This document shows positions 37,643 through 50,126 of a DNA stretch of 64,000 nucleotides, one piece after another. The stretch comes from Daucus carota subsp. sativus (Eukaryota; Streptophyta; Magnoliopsida; Apiales; Apiaceae). The stretch is taken from NCBI RefSeq assembly GCF_001625215.2, contig NC_030384.2:46224390-46288389 (forward strand), written 5' to 3'. Below the pieces are notes generated by a model. The model was not told where the DNA came from. It searched no databases and saw only the letters and a list, made by a program, of their open reading frames with translations. The translations under genes and the position numbers were made by a program. Every line of letters starts with the position of its first letter. The stretch's first letter is position 1.

Positions 37643-37930
37643 TCAGAAACAGGCATCCAGGACGCAACAACAACACAGGGCAGCACAACACCCTTTCCAG
37701 AATCCATCACCTCTCGTCTCTGTTTCTGCCGGTCCAGCCGCCGCCGCCTCTGCCGCTGCTCCGCCTTCTTTCGTCGGGTACCCTGCCGGTGCCGGAGCTG
37801 CGTACGCTGCTGCATCATTAACATCATTCCAGTTAGTTCAATAAAAACAAATCCACAACTCAACAAAAACAAAAAAAAAAATAGTAACACACAACAAACC
37901 TTGTGGCTCAGCTTGATCAGTCTTATCCAT
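37643..37930 (-). CDS. CYSTM (cysteine-rich transmembrane module) small protein
   Basis: A 65-residue protein of the CYSTM family, whose members are small membrane-tethered stress proteins (PCC1 and relatives in Arabidopsis). Exon 1 is 37900-37930 (MDKTDQAEPQ plus one base) and exon 2 is 37643-37809; the junction gives an Ala codon. The order is typical: a short polar start, an Ala/Pro/Gly-rich linker containing AGYPTKEGG, then the conserved GDGFWKGCCAALCCCCVLDA end with a final CF. The cysteine-rich hydrophobic tail is the membrane module. The gene is too short and split to stand out as a plain reading frame. A CYSTM gene at this place agrees with CYSTM clusters near FHY3 and near PICC in Arabidopsis. 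Confidence 0.9.
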
Positions 37931-40900
37931 GATGGTCTAGTAATATGTGTGTTTAGATGAAGAAGTGAGGAGTTAAATAACGAGTTGGAAGTGGCAGGTT
38001 AGATATGCTGGGGTGGTTAGTGTTTGACGATATGACCTGGTTTATTAGTTGTGAGGAGATAGTTATATATAGAGAGTGAGGCAGGTGTTTTGGGAGGCAA
38101 GTTAAGCGAGGGCGGCTAATATGCAAACGCCGAATACCGCGTTTTGTAGGCATAGTCTAAACCTATTTAATTGCAAATTGCGTATCAAATCATGTTATCT
38201 CGGGTCCCATGCCCAACGCATCGTCCGATTTATCATTTCCAATCGTCGTCACTCACGCGTTTTAGCATTGTTAATTTCGGCTCTGTTGTTTTGTTCCTGC
38301 AAGTTAAGATCTTGGTTTGACTCCTAATCCTTACTCTCGTGGCGTTCATTCGTGGAGGAAGATTGGTTCATGTTAATACTAATGGAAACTATTCAAAGTT
38401 AGAATAATGGTTTTGCTTACGTTTTCCATTTGAATTCTAAATATATACTCACAATTTACTTGAATTCATATATCCTACGTAACTATGTATGCGTTAATGT
38501 TGGATTGTTTATGAGCGGTAAATAATAATCTGGTCTTTATTTATAAAACTTGTTGCGTGCAAGGAAGTAGACGAGGTACATGTTAACCTGACACGTATGT
38601 ATCTACTTATGAACAATCAGACATAATCATTTATGTATCTATTTCCCTATCCTCCTGGGTAAGTATATCATGTACGAGGCCAAGATTTTACGAGCATAAC
38701 CTAACTGTCGAAGGTTCATTGTTCGTTTATTTCTTGTAAAGTTGGAATAAAGCATTCGGTATAGCAATTACCGAATTGATTCTTCTAACTTTTCACCGAC
38801 TACGTTGTCTGCTCTCTGCATTCAAGTATTTATACAGATCTTATGTCTATTGATAAGTGATTATCATAGATGGATATCAGGTTTTGTATAATATCCCTCT
38901 AGTCGTTATTATAAGGCACCAAAATTTTTTGCACACAGTTTTAAGTGCTTTGACCACCTACTTAAAATTATTTATTTTAAAATTTTTCTTTTCTGAATTA
39001 AAATATATATCACATATTTTAATTCAGAAAAAGAAAAAATTAAAAACAATAATTTTAAATAAGTGGTCAAAACACTTAGAATTGCGTGCAAAAAATCTTG
39101 ATGCCTTATAATAAAGACCAGAGGGAGTATCACTTTGAGATAAATTAAATTGAGATTTTAAATTTTTTTCATTTATAAGTTTCTAATATATTCAATTTGA
39201 ATTTTAAAAAATATATCAAAATTTTGAATATTTAATTATATTCAAAAGTCAAATGGTATTCAATTAAGATTATTTAAATTTCATTAAAATTTGATGGTAT
39301 TCAAATGATGGTGGATATTTTTGAACTTCATAAAATGACAAATTTTGTGAGATTGATCGATGTATTTTATGTTTTTTGTCCCATTATCATAATAGTATCT
39401 TTGTGTTTAAATTTTTAAGACTCCACATGAATACTGCAACATATTATCAAGAATTTTTGTAAAATTAAGATCAAATAACTTTTCTCTTATCAAAATTTAT
39501 AAATAATCATTAATTTATTAATAAAATCATAATTGAAAACATACTCTGATTTTTATTTTTTATTTTCAGATTAGAATATTATAGTGATATGAAACGCACG
39601 CGCACTTCCTTTTCTATCCCTTAGATTTGGTTCTAGTTTCGTTTGTTCTTATCTAGTTAATATCCACAAAAATAATAGTTTCGTCATTCGTGGATTTGTT
39701 TGACATATGATATACGTAATTTTTGAATCAAACAGAAGAAAAAAGAAATCAAATCGAAGATGTTGAAAATTCATTTTAAACTTTCCTATAATATCTTAAA
39801 ATTTTAGATAAACAGATTCTCAATATGATATAATAATGTTTTATTTTTTTAACAAACATGATATCAAAATTTTGATTTTGACGGAGGTCTGGAATTTTAT
39901 TTTAGATGGATGGTTTTTTAATAGGCTAATTTTGAATTTAAATTGATTTTTGAATAAACAACACACCAAGAGTACATAGTTGAAAGTATTACTTTTTATT
40001 AATTTTAATTTATTATTTAATATTATTTGAAAATTAATTTCTAAGCCGATTTTGAATATATAGTTATAAAATATATACAATATTATTGAAACATCTGAAA
40101 ATTGTATATTCTTACGTTTTTTTAGAATGGTGTATTTTTACTTAGTATCAGTATTATCTCTTTTTTTTAAAGATATTACTTGATATTAGTATTAAAATGA
40201 CGATATCTATGGTTAAATCATTTCACTCATATAATATATTGACTTAAGATTACAAATGAGATTCTCAATCATGTTTTCCTTTGACTGACTCTTTAATCCT
40301 TGTGATGTTTTTCGTCAAAAATAATGTTTATTTTAATTGCACCTTAAAAAAAATTATTCAGTATTTTTTATTGTGTACTGTAGTTAAAACGGATCATAGA
40401 TTTTGGGCAATAAAAGAACAAAACAATGCGGATCATAAACACGCATCTTGTAAAGTGCTGACAAGGAACCGTTTGCTCGCCGCATGTCTTCCGTGAAGTG
40501 GTCGTTACTTTGACATTTGGTCCAAACCTCTTATCCAGTTCCAACTAATCTACCATTTCTTATTTATTTATTTTTCCTGTAAGCCTTTTTCTTCTTTTAC
40601 GTCTACTTCTCCGTTAACTTTTAAGCTATCTTTTTCTTTGAAAACTTTCTTTAAAGTTATATGCTATATAATACACACATATAAATTTACTGACACAGAC
40701 AAGTTTTCACAATCTGGGTATCTTTATTTTCTTCAATTAGGTAATTCTTTTTATTTGTTTCATTCTATATGTGTATGTTTCTTTCAATGCTTGATAATAA
40801 GCTGTAAATAGGATCATACTTGTTATAGGTGACTGATTGTTAATGAAGATGCTAAATTTATTTGTTTTTACAAGTGGGTTTTTATTGTGATTGATGTTTT

Positions 40901-40960
40901 GATTGTGTGATGTGAAATCTTGGTTGACTTGTTTGTTGGTTTTGTGTTGATGTACTTTAG
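37931..40960. other. Intergenic region between CYSTM and OTU genes
   Basis: The CYSTM promoter and the OTU gene 5' leader sit at the two ends. The Stowaway-like MITE is at 38894-39127. A CACGCGC word, the FHY3/FAR1 binding-site core, occurs at 39597-39603, but it lies 1.4 kb from the OTU start codon and may be chance. Most of the stretch is AT-rich and shows no gene. Confidence 0.5.
38894..39127. mobile_element. Stowaway-like MITE
   Basis: The ends are inverted: TCCCTCTAGTCGTTATTATA at the left and TATAATAAAGACCAGAGGGAG at the right, flanked by TA on both sides. CTCCCTC termini with a TA duplication are the mark of Stowaway (Tc1/mariner) MITEs. The inverted similarity runs through much of the length (GGCACCAAAATTTTTTGCAC at the left, mirrored by CGTGCAAAAAATCTTGATGCC at the right), so it can fold into one hairpin of over 100 bp per arm. 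Confidence 0.8.
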
Positions 40961-40973
40961 GGCTTGAGTTGGT

Positions 40974-43900
40974 ATGGGGGATTCTTATGGTGGTGCAAGT
41001 GCAAGGTTGAGCAGGAGCTCCAGTTCTAGTAGTAGTTCGAATGATACGGAGGATGATCAAACAATTGCTAGAATTTTAGCTGAAGAGGAAAATCCTAAAA
41101 GTCATGGGAAGCTTGGGAAGATGCTGTCTCATTTGGACTCTATCCCGGTATGACATACAAGTGCCTTGTATCATATGAGATTGTGGAATTTATTGTACCT
41201 CTGTTTATGGTTTTTGAATCGATGTTTTGCTGTATAAGTTCTGGTTGCCTGAGCTTGTGCCTTCTCTAAATTTTATTGTTGTGTGAATTAGAAAAAAATT
41301 ATTTTTAAAATCATAAAAATATTGTTACCTGTTGAAAAAAATAATATCTATGCACGTTAATATATCAACAAGTACCGTTCAAGATTCATCAGAGAACCAA
41401 AGTTCAAGTTCGCTAATTTGTATGTAACTATGTAAGCTATAAAAGCAACTAATGCTAGGCACAAGGACATAAATAGATATTCAAATCAAGCATATATAAT
41501 TGTTTATCTCATGATATCACTAACTATAACTGTGAGAAATGTGCCAGAAATCAAGAAGCTTCTATTAAAGCTGTGTTTAAAAACACATGCTGTGCTCCAA
41601 ACACGAATAAACAGTGAGCCCCTTTCCATTTAATGATCACTATAGCTAAACTCTTATCCTGTGCCGATATGACCTATATGAGTAAAAGAAGAGACACTTG
41701 TGTCAGAAGTCGATGGGGTTTTAAATTATCCACATGGAGTTCTTTTCATTTGAATAAGACTGATAACTAAGAAACAAAGACAATTTATATGTAATCTCAA
41801 TTTTTTATGAACATAGTCATTGAGTTTGTAGCCTGAACAAATTTTGAGGTTTCTGTTGAAGATCTGATAAAATTTTCAAAGTATTCCTAGTTTTGAAAAG
41901 AGGGTCATTGATATTGTGATGGCTCAAATAGAAAATAAGGACCTTTGATATTGGACACATGTATTATAATTTAAGAATATCTCCAAGATTGTGTTTATAT
42001 GTTTTTACTTCATACCATTTTGCTGTGTATTTCATTCATCTATCTGTATATATCTCCTCATCAATAATTAATGTTGGATATTTTGACCATGTCCATGTTG
42101 ACTGAATTACCTTGTTCACAGCACACTCCTCGGATTAATGGGGATATACCCGACATCAATGATGCAACCTTAGATCATGATACTCTCTCTGAAAGGTTAT
42201 GGAACGGCCAGCTTTAACTCCTAGGAGTCTAGCTTTTTTTGAATTTATGTTTTGGTAACAAAAAATTCTACAAGTTTAATTTCATAAATTTACGACGGTG
42301 ATAGTTTATAACTAGCACCTTTGTTCCTAATAGAAGTCTCTGTAGCATCATATTCATGATATTTCTGTTAGTCTTCGAGTTAAAATTAAAATGCTACTAT
42401 ATCTATGTTTAGCATTTTTTTGGTTTATAACTTGAAAATCGAATATTTTGACCATTACATTTTATATTAGTGAGCTGATATCTGAATATGTCTATTTTTT
42501 GATTTTACTAAATATTAACATCAAAAGTTTCCTTGGTGGTTAACACCTTTTGTTTATTCAGACTGGCAGCATATGATTTAGCTGAACTACAGATGGAGGG
42601 GGATGGAAACTGTCAGGTATTTAACTGAAACGAGCTTGTCTACTTTCTTCCACAGATGTCATCTATTGGATTCATACTAAGAAATCGATATTTCCACAAG
42701 CATACTATCATTTCCTCTAATGTACAGAGTACAATATATAAATGCTTATACTGTGGGGACTGGGGACCCCCTTGTGACTAACAAGAATTTGTGGAATCAC
42801 CAAATCATTCTTAAATATCAATACTTATTAGCATATGCATTGTCCTGATATAACAGTCTTTTATAATTCTTTTGCTTGCTCGATAGTTTCGAGCTCTTGC
42901 AGATCAGTTGTTCCATAATCCAGAATATCACAAACATGTAAGGAAGCAGGTCGTCAAACAGGTGCAGTTCATATTTTTCTTTTCAAGTCATTTCTGTTTT
43001 GAATGTACTTTCCTGTAAAATAGTGTTGGGTATGTCGTATGTCAAAATTTAAATAACATGTAAAGTTTTTTTCTTGGTGCTATGTATTTGAGCATAACCT
43101 TTATTCTGCTCATTTTCTGTTTTCTGGAGAACAGCAGAGAAAAAATCAAACTTTTTAGTCTAATAATCTCTGTGTGCCCCTCAAAATACAATACCTAGTT
43201 CTTTTGGAGATCAAAACAGTCATATGTTTTTGAACACAAGGTGTTTTATATATTGGAATATAAGACTTGAATTCCCTAAAAGGTACATCTGATCCACTGT
43301 GGATGAGTATGAATGAAGAGATACTTTGTTTTTGGTTAGTATTTTGAAGGTATCCTCATAGCCTAACTACTGCCGACCTGTAGTAACTTATTGTGTTTCA
43401 ACTTGCAAGTAATATCTTGGGGCTTTGTTTATGAAATTTTACTGAGAACAACTGTTTGTCACCAAATTTATCAGTAATTCATGCAACTGAGAACAATTTT
43501 TCTTCTAAGACCCTATTAACTATCCTCACAATTCCACTCTTCGGCTGTGCATGTCCAAATATCAACTCCTATGACTAGGATTTTCAAACAACTATGGACT
43601 AATTTTTGCCTTACAGAGAATTCTGAGATTCTATGCTAAATATGAACAGGGATTGCTTTATTTTTAAGGTCAAATCGTTAATGTTTCGTGAAATTACTTC
43701 CTAACTTCTTGTATATACTTATTATAACACTAAAACTCATTTTCAGCTCAAACATCACAGAAAATTATATGAAGGCTACATCCCGATGAAGTACAGAAGT
43801 TATTTGAAGACAATGAAAAGGTTATATGTTATAATCTGATGCATTTCAATATATGGCCCCCCCCTTCCCCCCAACAAAAAAAAGAAGCAGCATAAAATAA

Positions 43901-45566
43901 TAATAATAATAATAATCACACACAGACACACCCCTGAACTCAGTTTGTCATTGTTTCTGTGGCTCTCTATCTGACTTGAATACCATAATAACTGGACTAG
44001 ACTTGGAGAATGGGGAGATCATGTTACTCTACAAGCAGCAGCAGATCGGGTAAGTAAAAGTCAAATCATTTCCTCTACACTATATTTTGTAAAATGTTCT
44101 TTTTTTTTTGGATGCACAACAGTTGACTGCTATGCACAGATATTGTCCAACTCTATGTTAAGTACTGAAACCGATTTCCAAAATAGATAGACTAAGGCAT
44201 GCCAGCTAGTGATTGTCTATCACAGAGTTAGACCCTTTGTTGACGAATATAACTTTCCAGCTCCTAATAAATGAAGTCGGAGGATGTTTAATTCCTTAAT
44301 TTACATTATTTCACAATTTTAGTGTCCAAGACCAAGACCCGTGGTAGAAAATCCTGCATTTTACTTGATATGATGTACTATTACGGCCTTAAACCTTATG
44401 TGTCATCCTTGTAGCCATCTTGCAGTGCATGGAATATCCCTATGACCCCATAATATTAATTGTTTGATTTCTGTTTTGTTTACCTCTTATTGTTTAACTT
44501 TAGTGGCTCTTGACCCTGATTTGCAGTTCTCAGCAAAAATTTGTCTAGTTACCTCTTTTCGAGATTCAGGTTATATTGAGATTGTTCCCAAGGAAAAGAA
44601 TCCTATAAGAGGTAATCGTATTTATATAATTTTTCATTTTGGTTGTTTACTTGATTTAATTAATTTATTTTTGTTAAAGCTTTTAAGTTCTGTGATCTTT
44701 TGGTTGTCAGAGTATATCACCAGCTAGTTTAAAAGCTAATACGAGATCTACACTATTATTCTAAAGTTTTCTGTTATTAATGTTACACAAAAATACTAAA
44801 GGAATATTAAGAAGGTTAGTCTAAGTTTACTGTTATTGATATTACACATAAATTCCAAAGGAATATGAAGAGTTATAGAATATTTGCATGTTTTTGTGCA
44901 ACATACCTAATTTAATATACTATTCATTCTTCCCAGGCAGGTACATATGTTTATCTTATCTTAGTGCAACAAACATGATGAATAGGTTGGTTATGAGGCC
45001 TAATTTGTTGATCAACATGCTATATAACATAAGTGTGGGAATTGGGTACTTTTTAATAATCTTTGGTCAAATTTAATGATTTAACGTAGTGCAGTTACTC
45101 TAGTCAATAATGCTTTAAAGGGTGTTTTTTGAATGTTCATTGTTACTTTGTGGAATTTGGTTTGCTGTTCCTGTGCAACTCCTATCAATAAATTCAACAG
45201 ATTATCTGTTAATCTTTCAATGGTTATTAGTAGAAAATAAATATATAGTAAATATTTTTCATGCATAGATTGATATTTTGACATGTCAACTTGAGAGATG
45301 GCTACAGTTAAATGTCCCGCCTTTGTTTTGCTCACATATATATAAATAATCATTTGCAGAGTTATGGCTAAGCTTTTGGAGTGAAATACATTACAACTCA
45401 TTGTACGAAAGAGGAGGTGAAGAATCTACATACACGCATTGATGTTCTTTTATCTTATTTACAGCGTCCAAAGCTAACTGTTATCTTCTGTTTCAATCTA
45501 TTGCTAGATGTTCCTGTGAGAGCTGCGAAAAAGAAGCATTGGTATAATTTAGCTCCATTCAGATGA
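40974..45566 (+). CDS. OTU11: OTU-domain cysteine protease (deubiquitinase), OTU11-like
   Basis: A 233-residue OTU-family deubiquitinase, which removes ubiquitin from proteins. Nine exons join with correct phases: 40974-41147, 42122-42195, 42562-42616, 42887-42961, 43747-43820, 44001-44049, 44527-44611, 45360-45416, 45508-45566. A Ser-rich N-terminus is followed by LSHLDSIPHTPRINGDIPD. The catalytic motif MEGDGNCQFRALADQL has Asp97 and Cys100. Then come the conserved GEWGDHVTLQAAADRF, KICLVTSFRD, and the catalytic His206 in WSEIHYNSLY. The tail is PVRAAKKKHWYNLAPFR. The family in Arabidopsis comprises OTU9-OTU12; closeness to OTU11 (At3g22260) is judged from memory of the SHLDSIP and NDATLDH regions. 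An untranslated first exon probably lies near 40700, with an acceptor at 40960. Confidence 0.92.
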
Positions 45567-47847
45567 TTGCAAAATTAGTTGCAACATCAAGCTTTTCGTA
45601 CTTTTACCCTGCTGGGTGCTGGCTCTGTTTATGTACAGTTGTAAAGATATAAATGAATATATATACATCTAAGGTGGCCAAATCGATCTTTCTTGTAGTC
45701 CTACAGCCTAGTTCATCGAGCAAAGAATGCAAATCATGAGTAAGTTTCTAACTTAGAATTGTGAATATTGGCTTGAATTTGTTGACAGACTGTATTTCTT
45801 ATTTTTAAAGGGGAAAAAAAAAAACCATCTTGAACACTCTCCATCAGCCTCCTCTCCATCGTCCTTTCTATTAAGAGTTTTGTAAAATGATAAAGATGAG
45901 AATATCTTGACTGTGGAGAGAACCAGATGTGTTTATACAAACTTGAGATTACAACACAAAAAGAGTACTCCATAATTTACAGTACTATGAGCCACTTACA
46001 AGCCAATAACAGTACTAGCTGGACATAACAAAAAAGCAAGAAGACCGTAAGGTCCGTAACCAATCTATTAGCGTCCATTTGAAGTAATGGATCTGCACCG
46101 TCCACAAAGTCATATTATCCAAACAACATGAACTGCCGGATCGTGTATGATTCAGCTATTCTAGCCGGATCATAAATGAGATTTTACTTTTAGTACATGA
46201 ACCAATTTTTACATAAGTTAGCTATATGTATTATTTCCTCCATCTCCCGAGTTTGTACACGGACCGGGTATCCCGGATACAACATGCTACTATAAAGTTA
46301 ATAATATATGTTTAAGATTTTCTTTTCGACATTTAGATTTTTATTCATAAAAAAATTATAAATTATAAATAAATTATATAACTATATTTTTTTTTAAAAT
46401 TCAAAATCATTTCTAGAAGTGATTTTTGTGTTCGTCATGTTAGAAGATTAGCTAATAGGGCAGCCCATTGTAGGGCTCGTATCCCTTGTGAGCTAAACTT
46501 TTTTGTTGATGTTGTGAATCCTCCTCGAAATGTGTTGGATTCGGTGATGTTTGATGCGTTTTGAGTAATGAAAGCACTCATTTTTCTTTAAAAAAATAGT
46601 TAGAAATAATTTTTTTATACGATTTGCAATCAAATACAAACCAAAATAACTTTTTCGATTAAAAAATAAATTACTTTCAATGATCATATTGTATGCTAAT
46701 TTTTTGATCACATCAAGTTATATTTGGTTGTATAACCTTTTGCATCAGGTCGCATTTTATTGTAAAACAATGATTTTGAAGAAAGGTTCAAAACATAGGT
46801 TTTCCAGAATTTATTTGGAAAAAAAATGAAAAAGGGTCTCTCTTTTCCCCCCAAAACACCCTATTTTTTACCTAATTTTTTTATCGTTAGGTCAGACTTA
46901 TGAAAAAAGTGTAAAATAAATAATTTATGTTATAAAAACGTCCAAGCAGATAAATTTCAACTTGAAAAAAACAGTGGGCAACAATGGCTTTCCTTGAAGC
47001 CACGAGAAGAGGCTACATTCCCTCTCTATACATGTCTATCTCACAGCCTTCCGTCTCTTTCTCGCTCCATATATTTATCTCTCTCTATCTACATCTCTAC
47101 ATGCATGCCTCTTTTCTCTTCTTGTATTATTATCCCCCCGTATTTCCCGGCATTCATGCATTACATTCCTCACTAAGCCTCCCTTTCTCATTTTTTCCCC
47201 TCCAATTTGGCTGCCTTATTTTTCATTCAACAATTCTTCACTCTTTTCGTTTCGGAGATTTCATTATACACATTCTGTTCGCTTCAGGTACTCTCATTTA
47301 TTCTACCCTTTCTTTATTATTCTGTTTCTGCTCATCACATTTCAAGATCCTGTCAGCTTTGTGAATTTCCCCAACCCCTTTTGAAATTTTAATTTTTTGT
47401 TGGATATCGAAATGCTATTCTGGTTGTTAATCTTAATCTAGCTTTAATTACTGATCACAATGTTCTTTATCTCTTAATTGTAACAGATCATCTTATCTCT
47501 AACATATATCATAAAGAGGCGCTACTGCTGATCATACAGTATATTATTTGATCCTAAGATTATCCAAGGAAGCCCTCGATTTTTACATATTAAAAGGTGC
47601 GTGCTTTTTTTTTTTTGACTAGTTTACTGTCTGTTTATATGTATCATTTACCTCTGCTATCTTTAATTTAAGGTTTAGTCACAGGATTCTGCCTTTGATT
47701 TATGTACATGAGCACATCTGAATCAGCAATGGGAAATCATGATGTCAGAAATTAACTAGGGGATTGTTCAATTGTGAAATTTTACTGTTTTGTATTCGAA
47801 AGCTCCCTGATTAAGCAGACAGACTGAATTTGTTTAGGATTGCAGCC
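45567..47847. other. Intergenic region and CT-rich leader of the UXE gene
   Basis: Apart from the LINE relic there is no gene. The right part (about 46980-47300) is rich in CT and ends in GCTTCAG|GTACTC, a likely donor, so it is probably a 5' UTR exon of the following epimerase. It contains an open frame starting with ATG at 46984, treated here as leader sequence. Confidence 0.5.
46415..46564 (+). pseudogene. Relic of a LINE reverse transcriptase (RNase H-like C-terminus)
   Basis: A 49-codon open stretch reads RSDFCVRHVRRLANRAAH, then CRARIPCELNFF and NPPRNVLDSVMFDAF, and a stop. The VRR.ANRAAH block followed by a NPP..L motif is the end of the RNase H-like domain found at the C-terminus of plant non-LTR retrotransposon proteins. 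No other part of a LINE is seen nearby, so this is a small remnant. Confidence 0.65.
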
Positions 47848-50126
47848 ATGGATATTTTGGACTCAAGAAAAAGAACCAGATTCTCTGGAAAAGTTATGTT
47901 AACAGCTAGCATTGTCACGCTTTGCATTATTTATTTGAAGAGCTCAGCCGATTTCAGCAGCAATACCCGGGTATATCTCTGATTTCATGCATCCACCATT
48001 GGCTAGGCATGTCAATAGCGAAGACTCCTGGATTTCATATTTCTTTTCATTCAATATACTTGCAGTTTTCGGTTCATGAACCTGGGGTCACACATGTATT
48101 GGTTACTGGAGGAGCGGGCTATATAGGTTCACACGCTTCCCTTCGGCTCTTGAAGGATCAATATCGTGTAACTATAGTGGTATTTATCTTCTTTTCTAAG
48201 GAGGAACTCCTCATATTGGTTGTACATCACTGCTCTAGATCAAATCATGAATTCTTAAATATATGTCATTGCTAATTAATATTATTATTTCTTGACAGGA
48301 CAATCTTTCTCGTGGAAATATTGGTGCTGTGAGAGTTCTACAAAAGCTGTTTCCTGAGCCAGGGCGACTTCAATTCATTTACGCAGACCTTGGTGATGCA
48401 AAGGCTGTATCCCAATTAGATTAGCAAGTCCATATGAACTTCTGTTTTATTATTGCTTGTAGAATGAGCTAAATTGGTGCAACTTCTTCCTTAAATCGTA
48501 TATCAGGTAAACAAAATATTTGCAGAGAATGCATTTGATGCTGTGATGCATTTTGCAGCAGTTGCTTATGTAGGTGAAAGCACTGCTGAACCTCTGAGGT
48601 AGGTATCTTTAATATTTTCTTACTGTAGTACAGACTTCAATATAATGTGTATATATTTTAATTTTCCATTTCTGATAGTCAGTTTTTAAGGCATCATTCT
48701 CTACAGATCTAAAGATCAACTCTTTAGAACAAAATCAAGTAAAGAATTTCACAGGCTTGGCATTTCTAGATTGAAAAATCAGTGACATTTCCTTGAATTT
48801 GTACAGGTATTATCATAACATTACATCCAATACTCTGGTTGTTCTCAAGGCAATGGCATCATATAAAGTGAAGACATTAATTTATTCAAGTACCTGTGCC
48901 ACATATGGAGAGCCCGAGAAGATGCCTATCACGGAAGAAACTCCCCAAGTAACAATTACATAATGATTCCTGACAGTTAAAGTAGAGTGAAGATCTTAGT
49001 TGATTCCTTGTCTGTTTTCTACGCAGGTTCCGATCAATCCCTACGGGAAGGCTAAGAAGATGTCAGAAGATATCATACTGGACTATTCGAAGACATCCAA
49101 CATGGCAGTCATGATATTAAGGTACTAGAACACTATTTTGCATAACAAGCTACAAGCATCAGAAACTGACTGAATATTGATATGAGCAAAAAAAATGACA
49201 TGAAACTTATATGTTTTTACTGAAGAATGTGATGTATGAATGTGTTTGAAATTCATATTCTGAACAAAATGTTTGACATGGCATGGCTCAAAAAAGATTT
49301 CTGTTTTCAGTATTACATTCTAGCACAACCGATGTTACTTTATCTTGATTTGGTTATGAGTAGTTCCGGTCTTAGCATCTGATAGTTTATGTAATGTGAC
49401 AAAATATCAGATACTTCAATGTGATCGGCTCAGATCCAGAAGGAAGATTAGGGGAAGCTCCCAGACCAGAACTACGCGAGCAAGGCCGCATATCAGGCGC
49501 TTGTTTTGATGCCGCACGAGGCATTATTCCTGGTTTAAAGGTATATACCTAACTATCATGCCGAATAGAAATATTTTAGTCTTTACATACATGTTTTACA
49601 ACTTCATTTTTTAAAAAAATTTTAATTTGAATTATAGATCAGAGGAACAGATTACAAAACAGGTGATGGCACTTGTATTCGAGATTATATAGATGTTACT
49701 GATCTGGTAGATGCACATGTTAAAGCTCTTGCCCATGCTAAACCTGGGAAAGTTGGAATCTACAATGTTGGCACGGGAAAAGGTTGTTTCTTTTCTGCTT
49801 TATTATCTTCTCTATGTCTAAAGTTTCACTGAAAGACGAGCATTAAGAACTCAAGTAAAATGACGTGAATTTAGAAGTCTTATGTATTGATCCTTACAGG
49901 TAGTTCGGTAAAACAATTTGTTGAAGCATGTAAGAAGGCGACAGGAGTGGCCATAAAAGTTGAATATCTCAGCCGGAGGCCTGGAGATTATGCCGAAGTT
50001 TACAGCGATCCTTCTAAAATTCTCCGGGAACTGAATTGGCAAGCTACATTTACAAATCTTGAAGAGAGTCTTAGAACTGCATGGAGATGGCAGAAATCCC
50101 ATAGGAATGGATATGGATCCATGTGA
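47848..50126 (+). CDS. UXE: UDP-xylose 4-epimerase, MUR4/UXE type (Golgi)
   Basis: A type II membrane NAD-dependent sugar epimerase of 391 residues. In Arabidopsis MUR4 (UXE1) interconverts UDP-xylose and UDP-arabinose in the Golgi, supplying arabinose for cell walls. Nine exons: 47848-47970, 48066-48179, 48299-48406, 48507-48598, 48807-48948, 49027-49121, 49411-49540, 49638-49782, 49900-50126. A membrane anchor covers about residues 16-33 ([15 protein letters not shown]). The NAD-binding motif TGGAGYIGS spans 55-63. The catalytic Ser/Thr lies in [11 protein letters not shown], and the Tyr199-xxx-Lys203 pair lies in INPYGKAKK. The end is WKW-like [14 protein letters not shown]. The membrane anchor and the [20 protein letters not shown] region place it with UXE rather than with cytosolic UDP-glucose epimerases. 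It is slightly shorter at the N-terminus than MUR4. Confidence 0.94.

Noticed and set aside
37561-37890. A 109-codon minus-strand frame over the CYSTM gene
   Set aside because: It is in the wrong frame relative to the conserved GDGFWKGCC end, and its basic, Arg/Gln-rich reading is a shadow.
39597-39603. FHY3-binding site for the OTU gene
   Set aside because: A single 7-bp CACGCGC word 1.4 kb from the start codon is expected by chance often enough to give no support.
46984-47364. A 126-codon frame upstream of UXE
   Set aside because: Low-complexity Ser/Leu/Phe sequence from CT-rich DNA, most likely 5' UTR crossing a splice donor; no family resemblance.
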